From: Streptomyces antarcticus | GTDB taxonomy: Bacteria; Actinomycetota; Actinomycetes; Streptomycetales; Streptomycetaceae | DNA: 64,000 nucleotides | Direction: 5' to 3' | NCBI RefSeq assembly: GCF_026627255.1 | Contig: NZ_JAPNLM010000028.1 | Coordinates: 29,830 to 93,829 of the forward strand | In this document: one piece after another, positions 31,917-41,324 of the stretch | Position numbering within the stretch: the stretch's first letter is position 1 | How the letters are laid out: the number at the start of each line of letters is the position of its first letter | The notes under the pieces: model-generated | The model's input: only the letters and a program-made list of their open reading frames with translations | What the model was told of the DNA's origin: nothing | Databases searched by the model: none | Position numbers and translations under genes: made by a program

Positions 31917-32360
31917 ATGCCGACCAATCCGCCCGGCGGCCTCGGGCACGTACCCGTCGCCGTCTACGCCTGCGCCTCCACCGCCGCCGCCGTCCGCGAC
32001 GGCGAGAAACGCGGCCGCCACTACGCCGACGCCCGGCACTGGCACGTTGCCGGGGCGTGGTCCGATGCCGACCCGGCGGTGCCACTCGCAGAGCGCTCCG
32101 GCTGGCAGGCCATAACGTCCGCCCTGTCCACCGGAATGATCCGGGGCATCATCGTCGGCTCCCTCTCCCACGTCGCTGCCGATGCCGCCCAGTTCGCCGG
32201 CCTTGGCGTCCTGATCCGAGACCGGGGCGGGTTCCTCGTGCACGCCGCAGCCGGCCTGCCCCGCCGCACCCCCGGCCAGCAACAGCGGCGCCGTGACATC
32301 GCCGACGCGTCCTCGCGGTGGTCCCCATGGGGCGACACGCCACAGGCAGACAGTCCGTGA
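31917..32360 (+). CDS. Serine-recombinase N-terminal-like protein of unknown function
   Basis: From ATG 31917 (147 residues) the protein reads VPVAVYACASTAAAVRDGEKRGRHYADARHWHVAGAWSDADPAVPLAERSGWQAITSALSTGMIRGIIVGSLSHVA. This echoes the resolvase fold order (VAVYAR-x-S, D-x-x-R, R-GW, IIV), but the catalytic Ser environment and the resolvase arginines are degenerate. It is probably not a functional recombinase. It is translationally coupled (GTGA) to the next small gene. Confidence 0.55.
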   Translation: MPTNPPGGLGHVPVAVYACASTAAAVRDGEKRGRHYADARHWHVAGAWSDADPAVPLAERSGWQAITSALSTGMIRGIIVGSLSHVAADAAQFAGLGVLIRDRGGFLVHAAAGLPRRTPGQQQRRRDIADASSRWSPWGDTPQADSP

Positions 32361-32554
32361 ACGCCGGGCACCCCTGGGTCGGGGACCTGGTGGAAGACGA
32401 CCAAGGGCGGCGGGCGATCGTCACCGACGTCAAAGAAGCCGGAACTGTCTGGGTGCTGCGGCCCGTGGCGGGAGGTTTCACCGCCCAGTGGCAGACGACT
32501 CACCCCGACCGCCTCGAAGTGATCCGCCGCCGCGGCGAGCACGACACCCCCTGA
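32357..32554 (+). CDS. Small conserved protein (65 aa)
   Basis: GTG 32357 overlaps the preceding stop. The protein, HPWVGDLVEDDQGRRAIVTDVKEAGTVWVLRPVAGGFTAQWQTTHPDRLEVIRRR, is a compact beta-rich fold often found beside recombinase-like and XRE genes in Streptomyces islands. No function is known. Confidence 0.6.
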   Translation: MNAGHPWVGDLVEDDQGRRAIVTDVKEAGTVWVLRPVAGGFTAQWQTTHPDRLEVIRRRGEHDTP

Positions 32555-32599
32555 ACGCCCCGTCATGCCCACGCACCACGACCGGAAGGCGAAGCCCCC

Positions 32600-33487
32600 G
32601 TGTACGCGTTCGGCCTGTGCATCGACCAGAAGTACCTCACCCCCGGCCTGGCCACCATCACCGGCCTGGCCGACAGCCTCACCCCGGCTGCCCGCCGCAA
32701 CGCAGCGGTACGGGTACTCACCCTCGACCTTCACCCCGCGCAGGCGCTCCTCCTGGCCGACCTTGCCAAGCGCGTCGGCTTCGGCTCCTTCGACCTGCGC
32801 CACCGCCCCCCGCTGCGTGCCTCCCGCATGGCCGATGCCTCCTACATCACCATCACCACCTACCTGCGTTTCGAGTTCACGCCCGGCTTCGTCCGCCGGC
32901 CCTACCTGATCTATGTGGACGCCGACGTACTCGTACGCGGAGACCTCACCGAACCGCTCGGCCTCCTTCAGCCGGGCGAGACGGGCGCCGTGCGCGACGA
33001 GTTCAATTCCGCAGTGGGGCAGTGCCCAGCACTGCCCGGCGCCGCCGACCGTTGGCCCCACCTCCACGGCCGCCCCTACTTCAACGCGGGCATGCTCTGG
33101 ACCCACACCAGCCACATGCCCCACATCCGGCAGGGTGTCGAGAGAGCTCTGATCCGCGGTCGGCGCCACATCCTCCACAACGACCAGGACGCCCTGAACC
33201 TGTGGCTCCTGCACTCCGGCCGGGTACGGCCGGTGGCGGGCGGCTACAACCGGTTCGAGGTCGGCCGGTTCCTCGAACGCGGGAACTGGGTGCGCCGCGT
33301 CGTAGCCCGGCCGCTGCGACCCGACCCGGCCGCCGCCGTCGTGCACTTCGTCGGCCCCGAGAAGCCGTGGCAGACCACCTGCCCTGTCACGGACGACGTT
33401 GCCGAGTACCGGGTGCACCTGGCCCGCACCATGCGGCACGTTCGCCGCCTGGGCGCCGTCGGCACGGAACCGGCGGGTGTGCGGTGA
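32600..33487 (+). CDS. GT8-family glycosyltransferase
   Basis: This 295-residue enzyme has the GT-A DxD motif in PYLIYVDADVLVRGDLTEPL, a FNAGMLW strand, the NDQDALN motif (HNDQDALNLWLL), and HFVGPEKPWQ, the HxGxxKPW signature of GT8 galactosyl/glucosyl transferases. It uses a UDP- or other NDP-sugar and Mn2+ in the cytosol. It is the first gene of a three-gene coupled run; the next start (GTG 33484) overlaps its stop. Confidence 0.88.
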   Translation: MYAFGLCIDQKYLTPGLATITGLADSLTPAARRNAAVRVLTLDLHPAQALLLADLAKRVGFGSFDLRHRPPLRASRMADASYITITTYLRFEFTPGFVRRPYLIYVDADVLVRGDLTEPLGLLQPGETGAVRDEFNSAVGQCPALPGAADRWPHLHGRPYFNAGMLWTHTSHMPHIRQGVERALIRGRRHILHNDQDALNLWLLHSGRVRPVAGGYNRFEVGRFLERGNWVRRVVARPLRPDPAAAVVHFVGPEKPWQTTCPVTDDVAEYRVHLARTMRHVRRLGAVGTEPAGVR

Positions 33488-34515
33488 CCGGGCAGGTTCC
33501 GGCGGCGGTCTCGCGGGCGTGCGCCATCCTGCTCGGGGTCCCGGCCCGCACCGCGCAACGCCTGGCCGTCGGCACGCGGACTGCCGTGTACCGGACCGGT
33601 CTGGCCGATGGGCGGAGCGTCGTGGTCAAGCTGTACGCCGCCACGGCACACCGCAACGCGATCACGGAAGGTTCGGCGTTCTGCGCCGTGGCCAACCGGG
33701 TCCCGGTGCCTGCCGTCCTCGGGTGCGGCACGCTGCCCGGGCACGGATCGACGGCCCTGATCACTGCCGATCTGGGCCCGATCACCCTCGGTAGTGCCGT
33801 CCGCTCCGGTCAGGTCCGCGACGACAGAGCCCTTCGAGACCTGGGCGGCCTGCTGGGCTCCCTGCACCGGACACCGGTCCACGTGTCGACGCCGCGCCGC
33901 CCGTTCTACGAGCAGGTCTCCTCCCTCGGCCGGCGGTGCCCGCCCGGCACCCTGGACCGGATCGCCCCCACCCTGGCAGCCATCGCCGACGCCTCCCGCA
34001 CGGCGCCCGTGTGGTGCCACGGCGACGTGCACCTCGACAACGTCGTGATCTCCGGACCCCGCGCCGTCCGCCACATGGTCGACTTCACCGACGCCGCAGT
34101 CGGACCCCGTGAGGCCGACGTCGCCCAGACCCTCGTCATGACCGATGCCATCGCCTCCGTCCGAGCCAGCACGGTCACCGATGCCTACCCCCTGGCGCTC
34201 GACCCCCGTCTGCTGTCCACGTGGGCCGTCTTCCACACCGTGCGCTGCTGGGCGCACTCCTCCCCTGGCGACGACCGCGCTCACCTCGACGTTCCCGCTG
34301 AAGTCCTCCACCTGCGCCGCAAGACCGCCGGCCACACCGCTGCCGAGTCCGACTACTTCCTCCACGAACCCGGCTTCCTCGACCACGCCCGCGACTACTT
34401 CGTAGGCACGGCCCGCCCACCAGTGTCGCGCGAGGTCACCGTCATGGCGGCCGACACCAGCCCGGACGACGTCGCGCAGGCAGCGGAAGCTCTCGTCACC
34501 TTCTGGGCGAGGTGA
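33484..34515 (+). CDS. APH-type phosphotransferase (kinase-like)
   Basis: This 343-residue protein has the aminoglycoside phosphotransferase/choline kinase fold. VYRTGLADGRSVVVKLYA gives the ATP-Lys, VWCHGDVHLDNVVISGP the catalytic HGDxHxxN loop, and MVDFTDAAVGPREADVAQTLV the metal-binding D. The substrate could be a sugar or small metabolite. It overlaps both neighbours by four bases (GTGA), so the three proteins are probably made in fixed ratio. Confidence 0.8.
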   Translation: MTGQVPAAVSRACAILLGVPARTAQRLAVGTRTAVYRTGLADGRSVVVKLYAATAHRNAITEGSAFCAVANRVPVPAVLGCGTLPGHGSTALITADLGPITLGSAVRSGQVRDDRALRDLGGLLGSLHRTPVHVSTPRRPFYEQVSSLGRRCPPGTLDRIAPTLAAIADASRTAPVWCHGDVHLDNVVISGPRAVRHMVDFTDAAVGPREADVAQTLVMTDAIASVRASTVTDAYPLALDPRLLSTWAVFHTVRCWAHSSPGDDRAHLDVPAEVLHLRRKTAGHTAAESDYFLHEPGFLDHARDYFVGTARPPVSREVTVMAADTSPDDVAQAAEALVTFWAR

Positions 34516-35606
34516 CCGCGATGCCCACCGCCCTGTTCGCCTGGCGCCGCACCCCGCCCCCGTTCCTCATCGGCGGCGCGGAAGTCACCCAGCAACTCCT
34601 CGCCGAAGAACTCGCCGCCGCCGGATGGCGCGTCACCTACCTCGGCTCCCACGAAGCCCCCTGGGACGGCACCACGCAGCGCGCTGACATGCGCGCCTAC
34701 CTGGACGCCCACCGCGCCCCGTGCGAGGACGCACGCGGGGCCTTGCGATACCAGTGGAACGGAGTGGACTGCATCGCCGTCCCCCAGGATCGCGTGGATC
34801 CCGTCCTGGGGAGCATGCTCGCTGGCCTCCGGCCGGACATCGTGTTCACCTCACAGGAAGGCTCGGCGCGGCTTGCCGCACAGACCCGGCCTTCGGCTCT
34901 GGTGGCGGGCCTGCTGCACTCTGTGTCCGCCACCGGACTCGGAGTTCTCGCCGGCCGCCCCCACTACGGTCTCGCCGTGTCGGAGTTCGTCCGGCAGCGT
35001 GCGCCCCGCACGGACGGAACCCGCCTCGCGGTGCTCTACCCGCCGTTCGCGCAGGCCGTGCCGGGACCGGACTCGGACCGCGCAGCTTCGGTACTCATGG
35101 TCAACCCGATCCCCGCCAAGGGATCCGCCCTGCTGCACCAGCTCATCCAACTCATGCCCGAACAGCACTTCACCCTGGTCGAAGGCTGGTGGAACACCGC
35201 CGCAGACTTCGCCGCCTACCCGAACGTGACCTTCGTGCCCCGCGTCTACGACATGGGTCCGCTCTACCGCAGCCACCGCCTGCTCCTGGTGCCTTCCACG
35301 GTGGAAGACGCCTTCCCCCGAGTGATCATCGAAGCGGCCTTGCACGGCGTGGCGACCATTGGCACCGACCGGGGCGGCATCCCCGAGGCCATTGGCGGCG
35401 CCGGGATCGTCCTGCCCCACACTGTCGGGCCCGAGACGTGGGCGCGGGCGATCCGCGAGGCCGACCACCAGGCCCTCGGCGCGCAGGCTCGGCAGCGGGC
35501 GGCACAGCTCACTCGGCTGTGCCTACCCGAACTGCAGGCCTTCGGGATCTACGCGGCCTCGGCGAACGCTTCCTCCACAAGGCCGAGCCGGTCCGTCCAC
35601 CAGTGA
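34512..35606 (+). CDS. GT4-like glycosyltransferase
   Basis: This 364-residue GT-B protein (GTG 34512, or ATG 34521) has an N-terminal GGAEVTQQLLAEELAAAGWRVTYLG. The donor half has VNPIPAKGSALLHQLIQLMPEQHFTLVEGWW, LYRSHRLLLVPSTVEDAFPRVIIEAALHGVATIGTDRGGIPEAIGGAGIVL, the E-x7-E element of GT4 retaining enzymes. It is the last gene of the coupled run. Its 3' end overlaps the convergent kinase gene by 58 bases. Confidence 0.82.
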   Translation: MTAMPTALFAWRRTPPPFLIGGAEVTQQLLAEELAAAGWRVTYLGSHEAPWDGTTQRADMRAYLDAHRAPCEDARGALRYQWNGVDCIAVPQDRVDPVLGSMLAGLRPDIVFTSQEGSARLAAQTRPSALVAGLLHSVSATGLGVLAGRPHYGLAVSEFVRQRAPRTDGTRLAVLYPPFAQAVPGPDSDRAASVLMVNPIPAKGSALLHQLIQLMPEQHFTLVEGWWNTAADFAAYPNVTFVPRVYDMGPLYRSHRLLLVPSTVEDAFPRVIIEAALHGVATIGTDRGGIPEAIGGAGIVLPHTVGPETWARAIREADHQALGAQARQRAAQLTRLCLPELQAFGIYAASANASSTRPSRSVHQ

Positions 35607-36595
35607 AGAAGGGCCTCATCGGCGGTGAACAGGTCATCGCAGGAGTGGTCATGCCGGTCGTAGTGGAACTCAAGCTGCCAGAAATCCGTCATCCGCTTCC
35701 ACCACAGCCGGCGGACACCATCGGTCAGCGCGGCCGACTCCAGCGGGATCACCGACCGGTAGCCGCCTACGAAAGCCGATGCCCGGCCAAGATCGAACAC
35801 GCCGTCCACGCCGAACTGCACCTGCGCCGTGCGCACGACTTCCTCGGCGTAAGGGCGGACACCGAGCCGGTCCCAGTCCAGGACGGCGGCAAGCTCGCCG
35901 CCCTCCCACAGCAGATTCCGGAACTGGAAGTCACCGTGCGTCCAGCCGTGCGGCCCCGCCGGAGTATCGCCCTCGGGGCGCAGGTGAGCGTGCTTGTCGA
36001 GCAGGACCCGGCGCTGTTCCAGGGCATCCCCCGCGACCGCGTCGAAGGCGTCGCCCGCACCCCGAGCTCGCACGGCCGACCCGAGCCGATCGGCCTTCTG
36101 CAGGGCCCGCTCCGGGGCGGTCACGTCGGCGGTAACGGCGTCGGGCGCGGCGGGCAGCGCGTGGCCGCCGGCGGCGCGCCCGAGTGCCATATGGAGGCTG
36201 GCAAGGTGTGCCCCGAGCGTGGCCACCTGCGACAGGGGAAGGTCGATTCCGCGGACGTGCTCTCCGGCGGACCACGGGAACAGGCAGTACCCGTCACCGC
36301 CGATCTCGGCGACGGTGTCACCGGAAGCGGTGGTCACTGGGGCACACACGGGGATACCGTCAGCGGCGAGGGAGGAGAGGACGGCGAGGTTGCGACGCAG
36401 CCGGTCAAGCGGCACGTCCGTGACCCGCTTGAGAGCGAACCGCCCGGCAGGGGTGTCCAACCGCCAGTTCACGTTCATCAGGCCCTCGGCCAGGTGATGC
36501 CGGTCCCGCACATCGCCGAGATCGAAGGCGCTGATCAGCTCGGCAAGATCATCGGTGGGGATGTGCGTCCTGTCCGTCACGGTCGCGTCGGTCAC
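35549..36595 (-). CDS. APH-type phosphotransferase
   Basis: The protein is about 348 residues from GTG 36595; in-frame starts up to 36634 are also possible. GRFALKRVTDVPLDRLRRNLAVLSSLAADGIPV (ATP-binding Lys and helix), GWTHGDFQFRNLLWEGGELAAVLDWDRLGVRPYAEEVV (HGDxxxxN and DWD loops) define the kinase fold; this is the homoserine-kinase/choline-kinase-like branch. It is unrelated at sequence level to the kinase at 33484 except for fold. It is convergent to the glycosyltransferase gene, closing the island. Confidence 0.8.
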   Translation of the reverse strand: MTDATVTDRTHIPTDDLAELISAFDLGDVRDRHHLAEGLMNVNWRLDTPAGRFALKRVTDVPLDRLRRNLAVLSSLAADGIPVCAPVTTASGDTVAEIGGDGYCLFPWSAGEHVRGIDLPLSQVATLGAHLASLHMALGRAAGGHALPAAPDAVTADVTAPERALQKADRLGSAVRARGAGDAFDAVAGDALEQRRVLLDKHAHLRPEGDTPAGPHGWTHGDFQFRNLLWEGGELAAVLDWDRLGVRPYAEEVVRTAQVQFGVDGVFDLGRASAFVGGYRSVIPLESAALTDGVRRLWWKRMTDFWQLEFHYDRHDHSCDDLFTADEALLHWWTDRLGLVEEAFAEAA

Positions 36596-36705
36596 TCCGA
36601 CGACGATACGCGAGCCAGGTACCCGCATGCACAAGGATCACCACAGTCGTCGCAAGCACTCCCACGGCCGCCCTCCTGACCGGCTGGCCGCATCCGGAAA
36701 CGAAC

Positions 36706-36740
36706 GCGGCCCCTGTCCCGGCATCTGGGTCAGGGGCCGC
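36706..36740. terminator. Hairpin in a ~450-base gap
   Basis: GCGGCCCCTG (36706-36715) pairs with CAGGGGCCGC (36731-36740). The gap 36596-37047, between the kinase start and the phosphatase stop, otherwise shows no convincing gene. A 64-codon antisense frame (36754-36948) has no family support. Confidence 0.5.
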
Positions 36741-37047
36741 AGTCGCGGCATGGTCACTGCCCGTCGGGCCGCGCGCCGGCGAGACAGTCCGCCAGAGCAG
36801 GCGCGAGCCACACGACGGAGGGCCGGTTGCACGGGGTGATCACCTCGGCTGCATGTCCGGCGAGCCGGGACCGCGACGGCGTCGGGGACCACGCGCTAGC
36901 CGTTCCCGGTCCGCCGCGTACCGGCGGTACGCGCAGCACCCGCAGCACCCGCGGTCCCGCACGACGGGCCCGGACGCCCCACCGGCGTACCGGGCCCGTC
37001 GGCGTACCGGGGCTCCGGTGCGCGGCGCGGGCGGCGGCGCCGAGGGG

Positions 37048-39279
37048 TCAGGCCGCCGCGTCGGGGTCCGGCTTGGACCGCTCGTACAGCTCGAACCAGA
37101 TCGACTTGCCCTCGCCCCGCGGGTCCACGCCCCAGGTGTCGGCCAGCATCTCCATCAGCAGCACCCCGCGGCCGCTGGACGCCATCTCCCCCGGCCGCCG
37201 CTTGTGCGGCAGCTCGTCGCTGGCGTCCGCGACCTCGACGCGCAGCCGCCGCTCGCCCAGTTCACCCACCGCCTCCGCCACGAGCAGCGCGTCGCCGTCG
37301 GTGTGCACGAGTACGTTCGTCACCATCTCGGAGACCATCAGCACCGCCGAGTCCACCTGGTCGGCGTCCGCCCAGTCGTGCAGCAGCTCCTGCACCTGCC
37401 GACGGGCGCCCGAGATCCGCTCCGGCTCGGCCTGGGCCACGGTCAGCATCGTGCGACGGGACGGCCGGACCGGGTGCGCCGCCGTACCGCAGCCGCAGTC
37501 CGCGCTCTCGCGGCACAGCAGCACCACGGCTATGTCGTCCTCGCGGCGGTCGGCGAGCGGACCGGTCGTGTGGTGCGAGGACGGGCCGTGGACGGCCTGG
37601 ACCAGCAGGTCGGCGAGCTTCTCCAGGTGCCCGGCGCCGGGGCCGCCGGGTGCGTCGCCCCCGTCGCCGGGGCCCGAGGACGGCCACGGATCGGACTCCA
37701 GGACGGCCCGCAGCCGCGCCCAGCCGGTGTCCAGGTCGTGCCCGCCCGTCTCGATCAGCCCGTCGGTGCAGAGCATCAGCGTCTCGCCCGGTTCCAGGGC
37801 GAACCGGGTGGTGGGGTAGTCGGTGTCGGGCACGATCCCGAGCGGCAGCCCGCCCGCCGTGGAGCGCATCAGGACGGTGCCGTCGGTCATCCGGACCACG
37901 GGATCGGGGTGGCCGGCGCGGGCCACCTCCAGCACGCCGGTCTCCGGGTCGCACTCCACGTACAGGCAGGTGGCGAAGCGGGGGCTGTGGAAGTCGGCGT
38001 CGTCATAGGGCTCCGCCTCGGAGCCGGGCCCCTGGGACGAGCACAGCCCGGCGAGGAAGCGGGAGGCCCGGGAGAGCACCGCGTCGGGCCGGTGGCCCTC
38101 GGAGGCGTACGCCCGTACGGCGATCCGCAGCTGGCCCATCAGGCCGGCCGCGCGGACGTCGTGACCCTGCACGTCCCCGATGACCAGCGCGAACCGTCCC
38201 GAGGGCAGCGGGATCATGTCGTACCAGTCGCCGCCGACCTGGAGCCCGCCGCCGGTGGGGACGTACCGGGCGGCGATGGTCATGCCGGGGATCTCCGGCC
38301 CGAGCTGCGGCATCATCGACCGCTGGAGGCCCGTGGTGAGCTCCCGCTCGGATTCGGCCACCCCGGCGCGCTGGAGGGCCTGGGCCAGCATCCGGGCCAC
38401 GGTCGTCAGGACGGAGCGCTCGTCGGGGGAGAAGAACACCGGGTGCTTGAAGGCGGCCATCCAGGCGCCCATGGTCCGCCCGGCCACGATCAGCGGAAGG
38501 AAGGCCCAGGAGGTGCGGTCGAAGCGCTGGGCGAGCGGCCAGGTGACCGGGAAGCGCCGTTTGTAGTCGTCCGGTGTGGGGAGGTAGATCGCCCGGCCCG
38601 TACGGACGACCTCCGCGGCCGGGTAGTCCGTGTCCAGCCGCATCTCCGTGAAGGGGCCCTCGTCGCCGGGACCGTGCCCGTGGTGCCCGATCACCGACAG
38701 CCGGTCGCCGTCCACACCGAACACGGCCAGCCCGTCCGGACTGAAGCCCGGCATGGATAGCGAGGCCGCGACCCGCAGCACCTCGGAGGTGGACCGGGCC
38801 TCGGCGAGCGCGCGCCCCGCGTCCAGCAGGAAGGCCTCGCGGGAGCGCCGCCAGTCCCCGGTGATCGGGGTGTGGGCGGCCGTCGTGCCCGGCTGCGGCT
38901 CGGCGATCTCCTGGATCGTGCCGATCAGCTCGTAGTCGACGCGGCCGCCCTCGGCCCGGCTCTCCAGCGCCTTGGAGCGGCTGCGCACCGTCCGCAGGAC
39001 CCGGCCGTCCTCGTCCATGATCCGCAGCCGGGCCTCGGCGAGGGTGTTCTCGGCGACGGCCAGGTTCACGATGCCGTTGATCTCGTTCCAGTCCACCGGG
39101 TGGAACCGGGACCGCACGGCGACCTCCGGCAGCACGACCGGCTCGGCGGGCAGCCCGAGGAGCCGGGCGGCCTCGCCGTCGAGCGTGACCGTCCCGGAGG
39201 CGTTGTCCCATCTCCACAAGCCGGTCGCGATGGCGGCCAGGACGTCCTCGGTGCGCACCCGGTCATCTTTACAGGTCAT
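37048..39279 (-). CDS. SpoIIE-family PP2C phosphatase with PAS, GAF and HATPase domains
   Basis: This 743-residue multidomain signalling protein has a PAS-like N-terminus (LWRWDNASGTVTLDGEAARLLG). A GAF domain lies around residues 165-315 (FLLDAGRALAEARSTSEVLRVAA). The PP2C/SpoIIE phosphatase spans ~335-545, with metal sites GGDWYDMIPLPSGRFALVIGDVQGHD and LMLCTDGLIETGG. A C-terminal RsbW-like ATPase holds VSEMVTNVLVHTDGD and SSGRGVLLMEMLADTWG. It joins opposing phosphatase and kinase partner-switch activities in one chain, acting on anti-anti-sigma factors. The start is ATG 39279. Confidence 0.92.
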   Translation of the reverse strand: MTCKDDRVRTEDVLAAIATGLWRWDNASGTVTLDGEAARLLGLPAEPVVLPEVAVRSRFHPVDWNEINGIVNLAVAENTLAEARLRIMDEDGRVLRTVRSRSKALESRAEGGRVDYELIGTIQEIAEPQPGTTAAHTPITGDWRRSREAFLLDAGRALAEARSTSEVLRVAASLSMPGFSPDGLAVFGVDGDRLSVIGHHGHGPGDEGPFTEMRLDTDYPAAEVVRTGRAIYLPTPDDYKRRFPVTWPLAQRFDRTSWAFLPLIVAGRTMGAWMAAFKHPVFFSPDERSVLTTVARMLAQALQRAGVAESERELTTGLQRSMMPQLGPEIPGMTIAARYVPTGGGLQVGGDWYDMIPLPSGRFALVIGDVQGHDVRAAGLMGQLRIAVRAYASEGHRPDAVLSRASRFLAGLCSSQGPGSEAEPYDDADFHSPRFATCLYVECDPETGVLEVARAGHPDPVVRMTDGTVLMRSTAGGLPLGIVPDTDYPTTRFALEPGETLMLCTDGLIETGGHDLDTGWARLRAVLESDPWPSSGPGDGGDAPGGPGAGHLEKLADLLVQAVHGPSSHHTTGPLADRREDDIAVVLLCRESADCGCGTAAHPVRPSRRTMLTVAQAEPERISGARRQVQELLHDWADADQVDSAVLMVSEMVTNVLVHTDGDALLVAEAVGELGERRLRVEVADASDELPHKRRPGEMASSGRGVLLMEMLADTWGVDPRGEGKSIWFELYERSKPDPDAAA

Positions 39280-39395
39280 CCCCCTGACGTGCCTGTTCGC
39301 CCACCCGCTGCGGGCGGGCCCGCGCGCGGTCCCGCCCGGACGGTAACCTTGGGACGGTTGAATCCACCCTGGTATCCCGTAGAACTGGATGACTG

Positions 39396-41222
39396 ATGCA
39401 TCGGTACAGGTCCCACACGTGCGGCGAGCTCCGTGCCTCCGACGTCGCCTCCGACGTCCGGCTGAGCGGCTGGCTGCACAATCGTCGAGACCTGGGCGGC
39501 ATCCTCTTCATCGATCTGCGTGACCACTACGGCATCACGCAGCTCGTCGCCCGCCCCGGCACCGCGGCGAACGAGGCGCTCAGCAGCGTCTCCAAGGAGA
39601 CCGTCGTCCGCATCGACGGCAAGGTCGTCTCGCGCGGCGCGGACAACGTCAACCCCGAGCTGCCCACCGGCGACGTCGAGATCGAGGTCACCGACGTCGA
39701 GGTGTTGGGCGCGTCCGCCCCGCTGCCCTTCACGATCAACACCGACGACGGCGTGAACGAGGAGCGGCGCCTGGAGTACCGCTTCCTCGACCTGCGGCGT
39801 GAGCGCATGCACCGCAACATCATGCTGCGCTCGGCCGTCATCGCGTCGATCCGCTCGAAGATGGTGGCCCTCGGCTTCAACGAGATGGCGACCCCGATCC
39901 TCACCGCGACCTCCCCCGAGGGCGCCCGTGACTTCGTCGTTCCGTCCCGCCTGAACCCGGGCAGGTTCTACGCCCTGCCGCAGGCGCCGCAGCAGTTCAA
40001 GCAGCTGCTGATGATCTCCGGCTTCGACCGGTACTTCCAGATCGCGCCCTGCTTCCGCGACGAGGACGCCCGCGCCGACCGCTCGCCGGGCGAGTTCTAC
40101 CAGCTCGACGTCGAGATGTCCTTCGTCGAGCAGGAGGATGTCTTCCAGCCGATCGAGCGCCTGATGACCGAGATCTTCACGGAGTTCGGCAAGGGCCGCG
40201 AGGTCACCTCCCCGTTCCCGCGGATCCCGTTCCGCGAGTCGATGCTGAAGTACGGCAACGACAAGCCTGACCTGCGCGCCAAGCTGGAGCTCGTCGACAT
40301 CACCGACGTGTTCGCGGGCTCGGAGTTCAAGGCGTTCGCCGGCAAGCACGTGCGCGCGCTGGCCGTCCCGGACACCGCCGGGCAGCCGCGCAAGTTCTTC
40401 GACGGCCTCGGCGAGTACGCGATCTCGCTGGGCGCCAAGGGCCTGGCCTGGGTCCGTGTGGGCGAGGACGGCGCGCTGACCGGCCCGATCGCCAAGTTCC
40501 TCACCGAGGAGAACGTCAAGGTCCTCACCGACCGGCTGGGCCTCGCGGCCGGCCACGCGGTGTTCTTCGGCGCCGGCGAGTTCGACGAGGTCTCCAAGAT
40601 CATGTCGGGCGTCCGCGTCGAGGCGGCCAAGCGCGCGGGCCAGTTCGAGGAGAACGTCTTCCGCTTCTGCTGGATCGTCGACTTCCCGATGTACGAGAAG
40701 GACGAGGAGACCGGCAAGATCGACTTCTCCCACAACCCGTTCTCCATGCCCCAGGGCGGCATGAAGGACCTGGAGGAGAAGGACCCGCTCGACATCCTGG
40801 CGTGGCAGTACGACATCGTCTGCAACGGCATCGAGCTGTCCTCCGGCGCGATCCGCAACCACGAGCCCGAGGTCATGCTGAAGGCCTTCGAGATCGCCGG
40901 TTACGAGGCCGAGACCGTCGAGCGCGAGTTCGCCGGCATGCTGCGCGCGTTCCGCCTCGGCGCCCCGCCGCACGGCGGCATCGCCCCGGGCGTCGACCGC
41001 ATCGTGATGCTGCTGGCCGACGAGCCGAACATCCGCGAGACCATCGCCTTCCCGCTCAACGGCAACGCCCAGGACCTGATGATGGGCGCGCCGACGGTGC
41101 TGGAGGAGGCCCGCCTGCGCGAGCTGAACATCGCGCTGCGCAAGCCGGTCGAGACGAAGGCCGCCGCGGAGCGGCCGGTCTCCGACGCCGTGACCCCGGA
41201 CGCCGGGTCGCCGCGCGGCTGA
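39396..41222 (+). CDS. aspS: Aspartate--tRNA ligase
   Basis: This 608-residue class II synthetase opens with the anticodon-binding OB fold (HRYRSHTCGELRASDVASDVRLSGWLHNRRDLGGILFIDLRDHYGITQLV). Motif 2 is FRDEDARADRSPGEFYQLDVEMSF, the bacterial GAD insertion lies at ~310-420, and motif 3 is GGIAPGVDRIVMLLADEPNIRE. It charges tRNA-Asp (and possibly tRNA-Asn where the amidotransferase route is used). It is a single-copy housekeeping gene followed by a strong terminator. Confidence 0.98.
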   Translation: MHRYRSHTCGELRASDVASDVRLSGWLHNRRDLGGILFIDLRDHYGITQLVARPGTAANEALSSVSKETVVRIDGKVVSRGADNVNPELPTGDVEIEVTDVEVLGASAPLPFTINTDDGVNEERRLEYRFLDLRRERMHRNIMLRSAVIASIRSKMVALGFNEMATPILTATSPEGARDFVVPSRLNPGRFYALPQAPQQFKQLLMISGFDRYFQIAPCFRDEDARADRSPGEFYQLDVEMSFVEQEDVFQPIERLMTEIFTEFGKGREVTSPFPRIPFRESMLKYGNDKPDLRAKLELVDITDVFAGSEFKAFAGKHVRALAVPDTAGQPRKFFDGLGEYAISLGAKGLAWVRVGEDGALTGPIAKFLTEENVKVLTDRLGLAAGHAVFFGAGEFDEVSKIMSGVRVEAAKRAGQFEENVFRFCWIVDFPMYEKDEETGKIDFSHNPFSMPQGGMKDLEEKDPLDILAWQYDIVCNGIELSSGAIRNHEPEVMLKAFEIAGYEAETVEREFAGMLRAFRLGAPPHGGIAPGVDRIVMLLADEPNIRETIAFPLNGNAQDLMMGAPTVLEEARLRELNIALRKPVETKAAAERPVSDAVTPDAGSPRG

Positions 41223-41256
41223 CCCGTCGGGCCGGCCGGCCCGCGTAGGACCGAAA

Positions 41257-41290
41257 GGCGGCGCCCCCTCCGGGTGGAGGGGGCGCCGCC
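41257..41290. terminator. Bidirectional terminator after aspS
   Basis: A perfect 15-bp stem (GGCGGCGCCCCCTCC at 41257-41271 with 41276-41290) and a 4-nt loop lie between the convergent aspS and VWA genes. An A-run on the left and a T-rich run on the right are present. Confidence 0.88.
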
Positions 41291-41324
41291 CTTCTGTCTT
41301 TCTGGCCTGTGTCTGTCGGTGGGG

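Noticed and set aside
36754..36948. 64-codon minus-strand frame in the gap before the SpoIIE phosphatase
   Set aside because: No ribosome-binding site or recognisable family; composition is explained by GC content.
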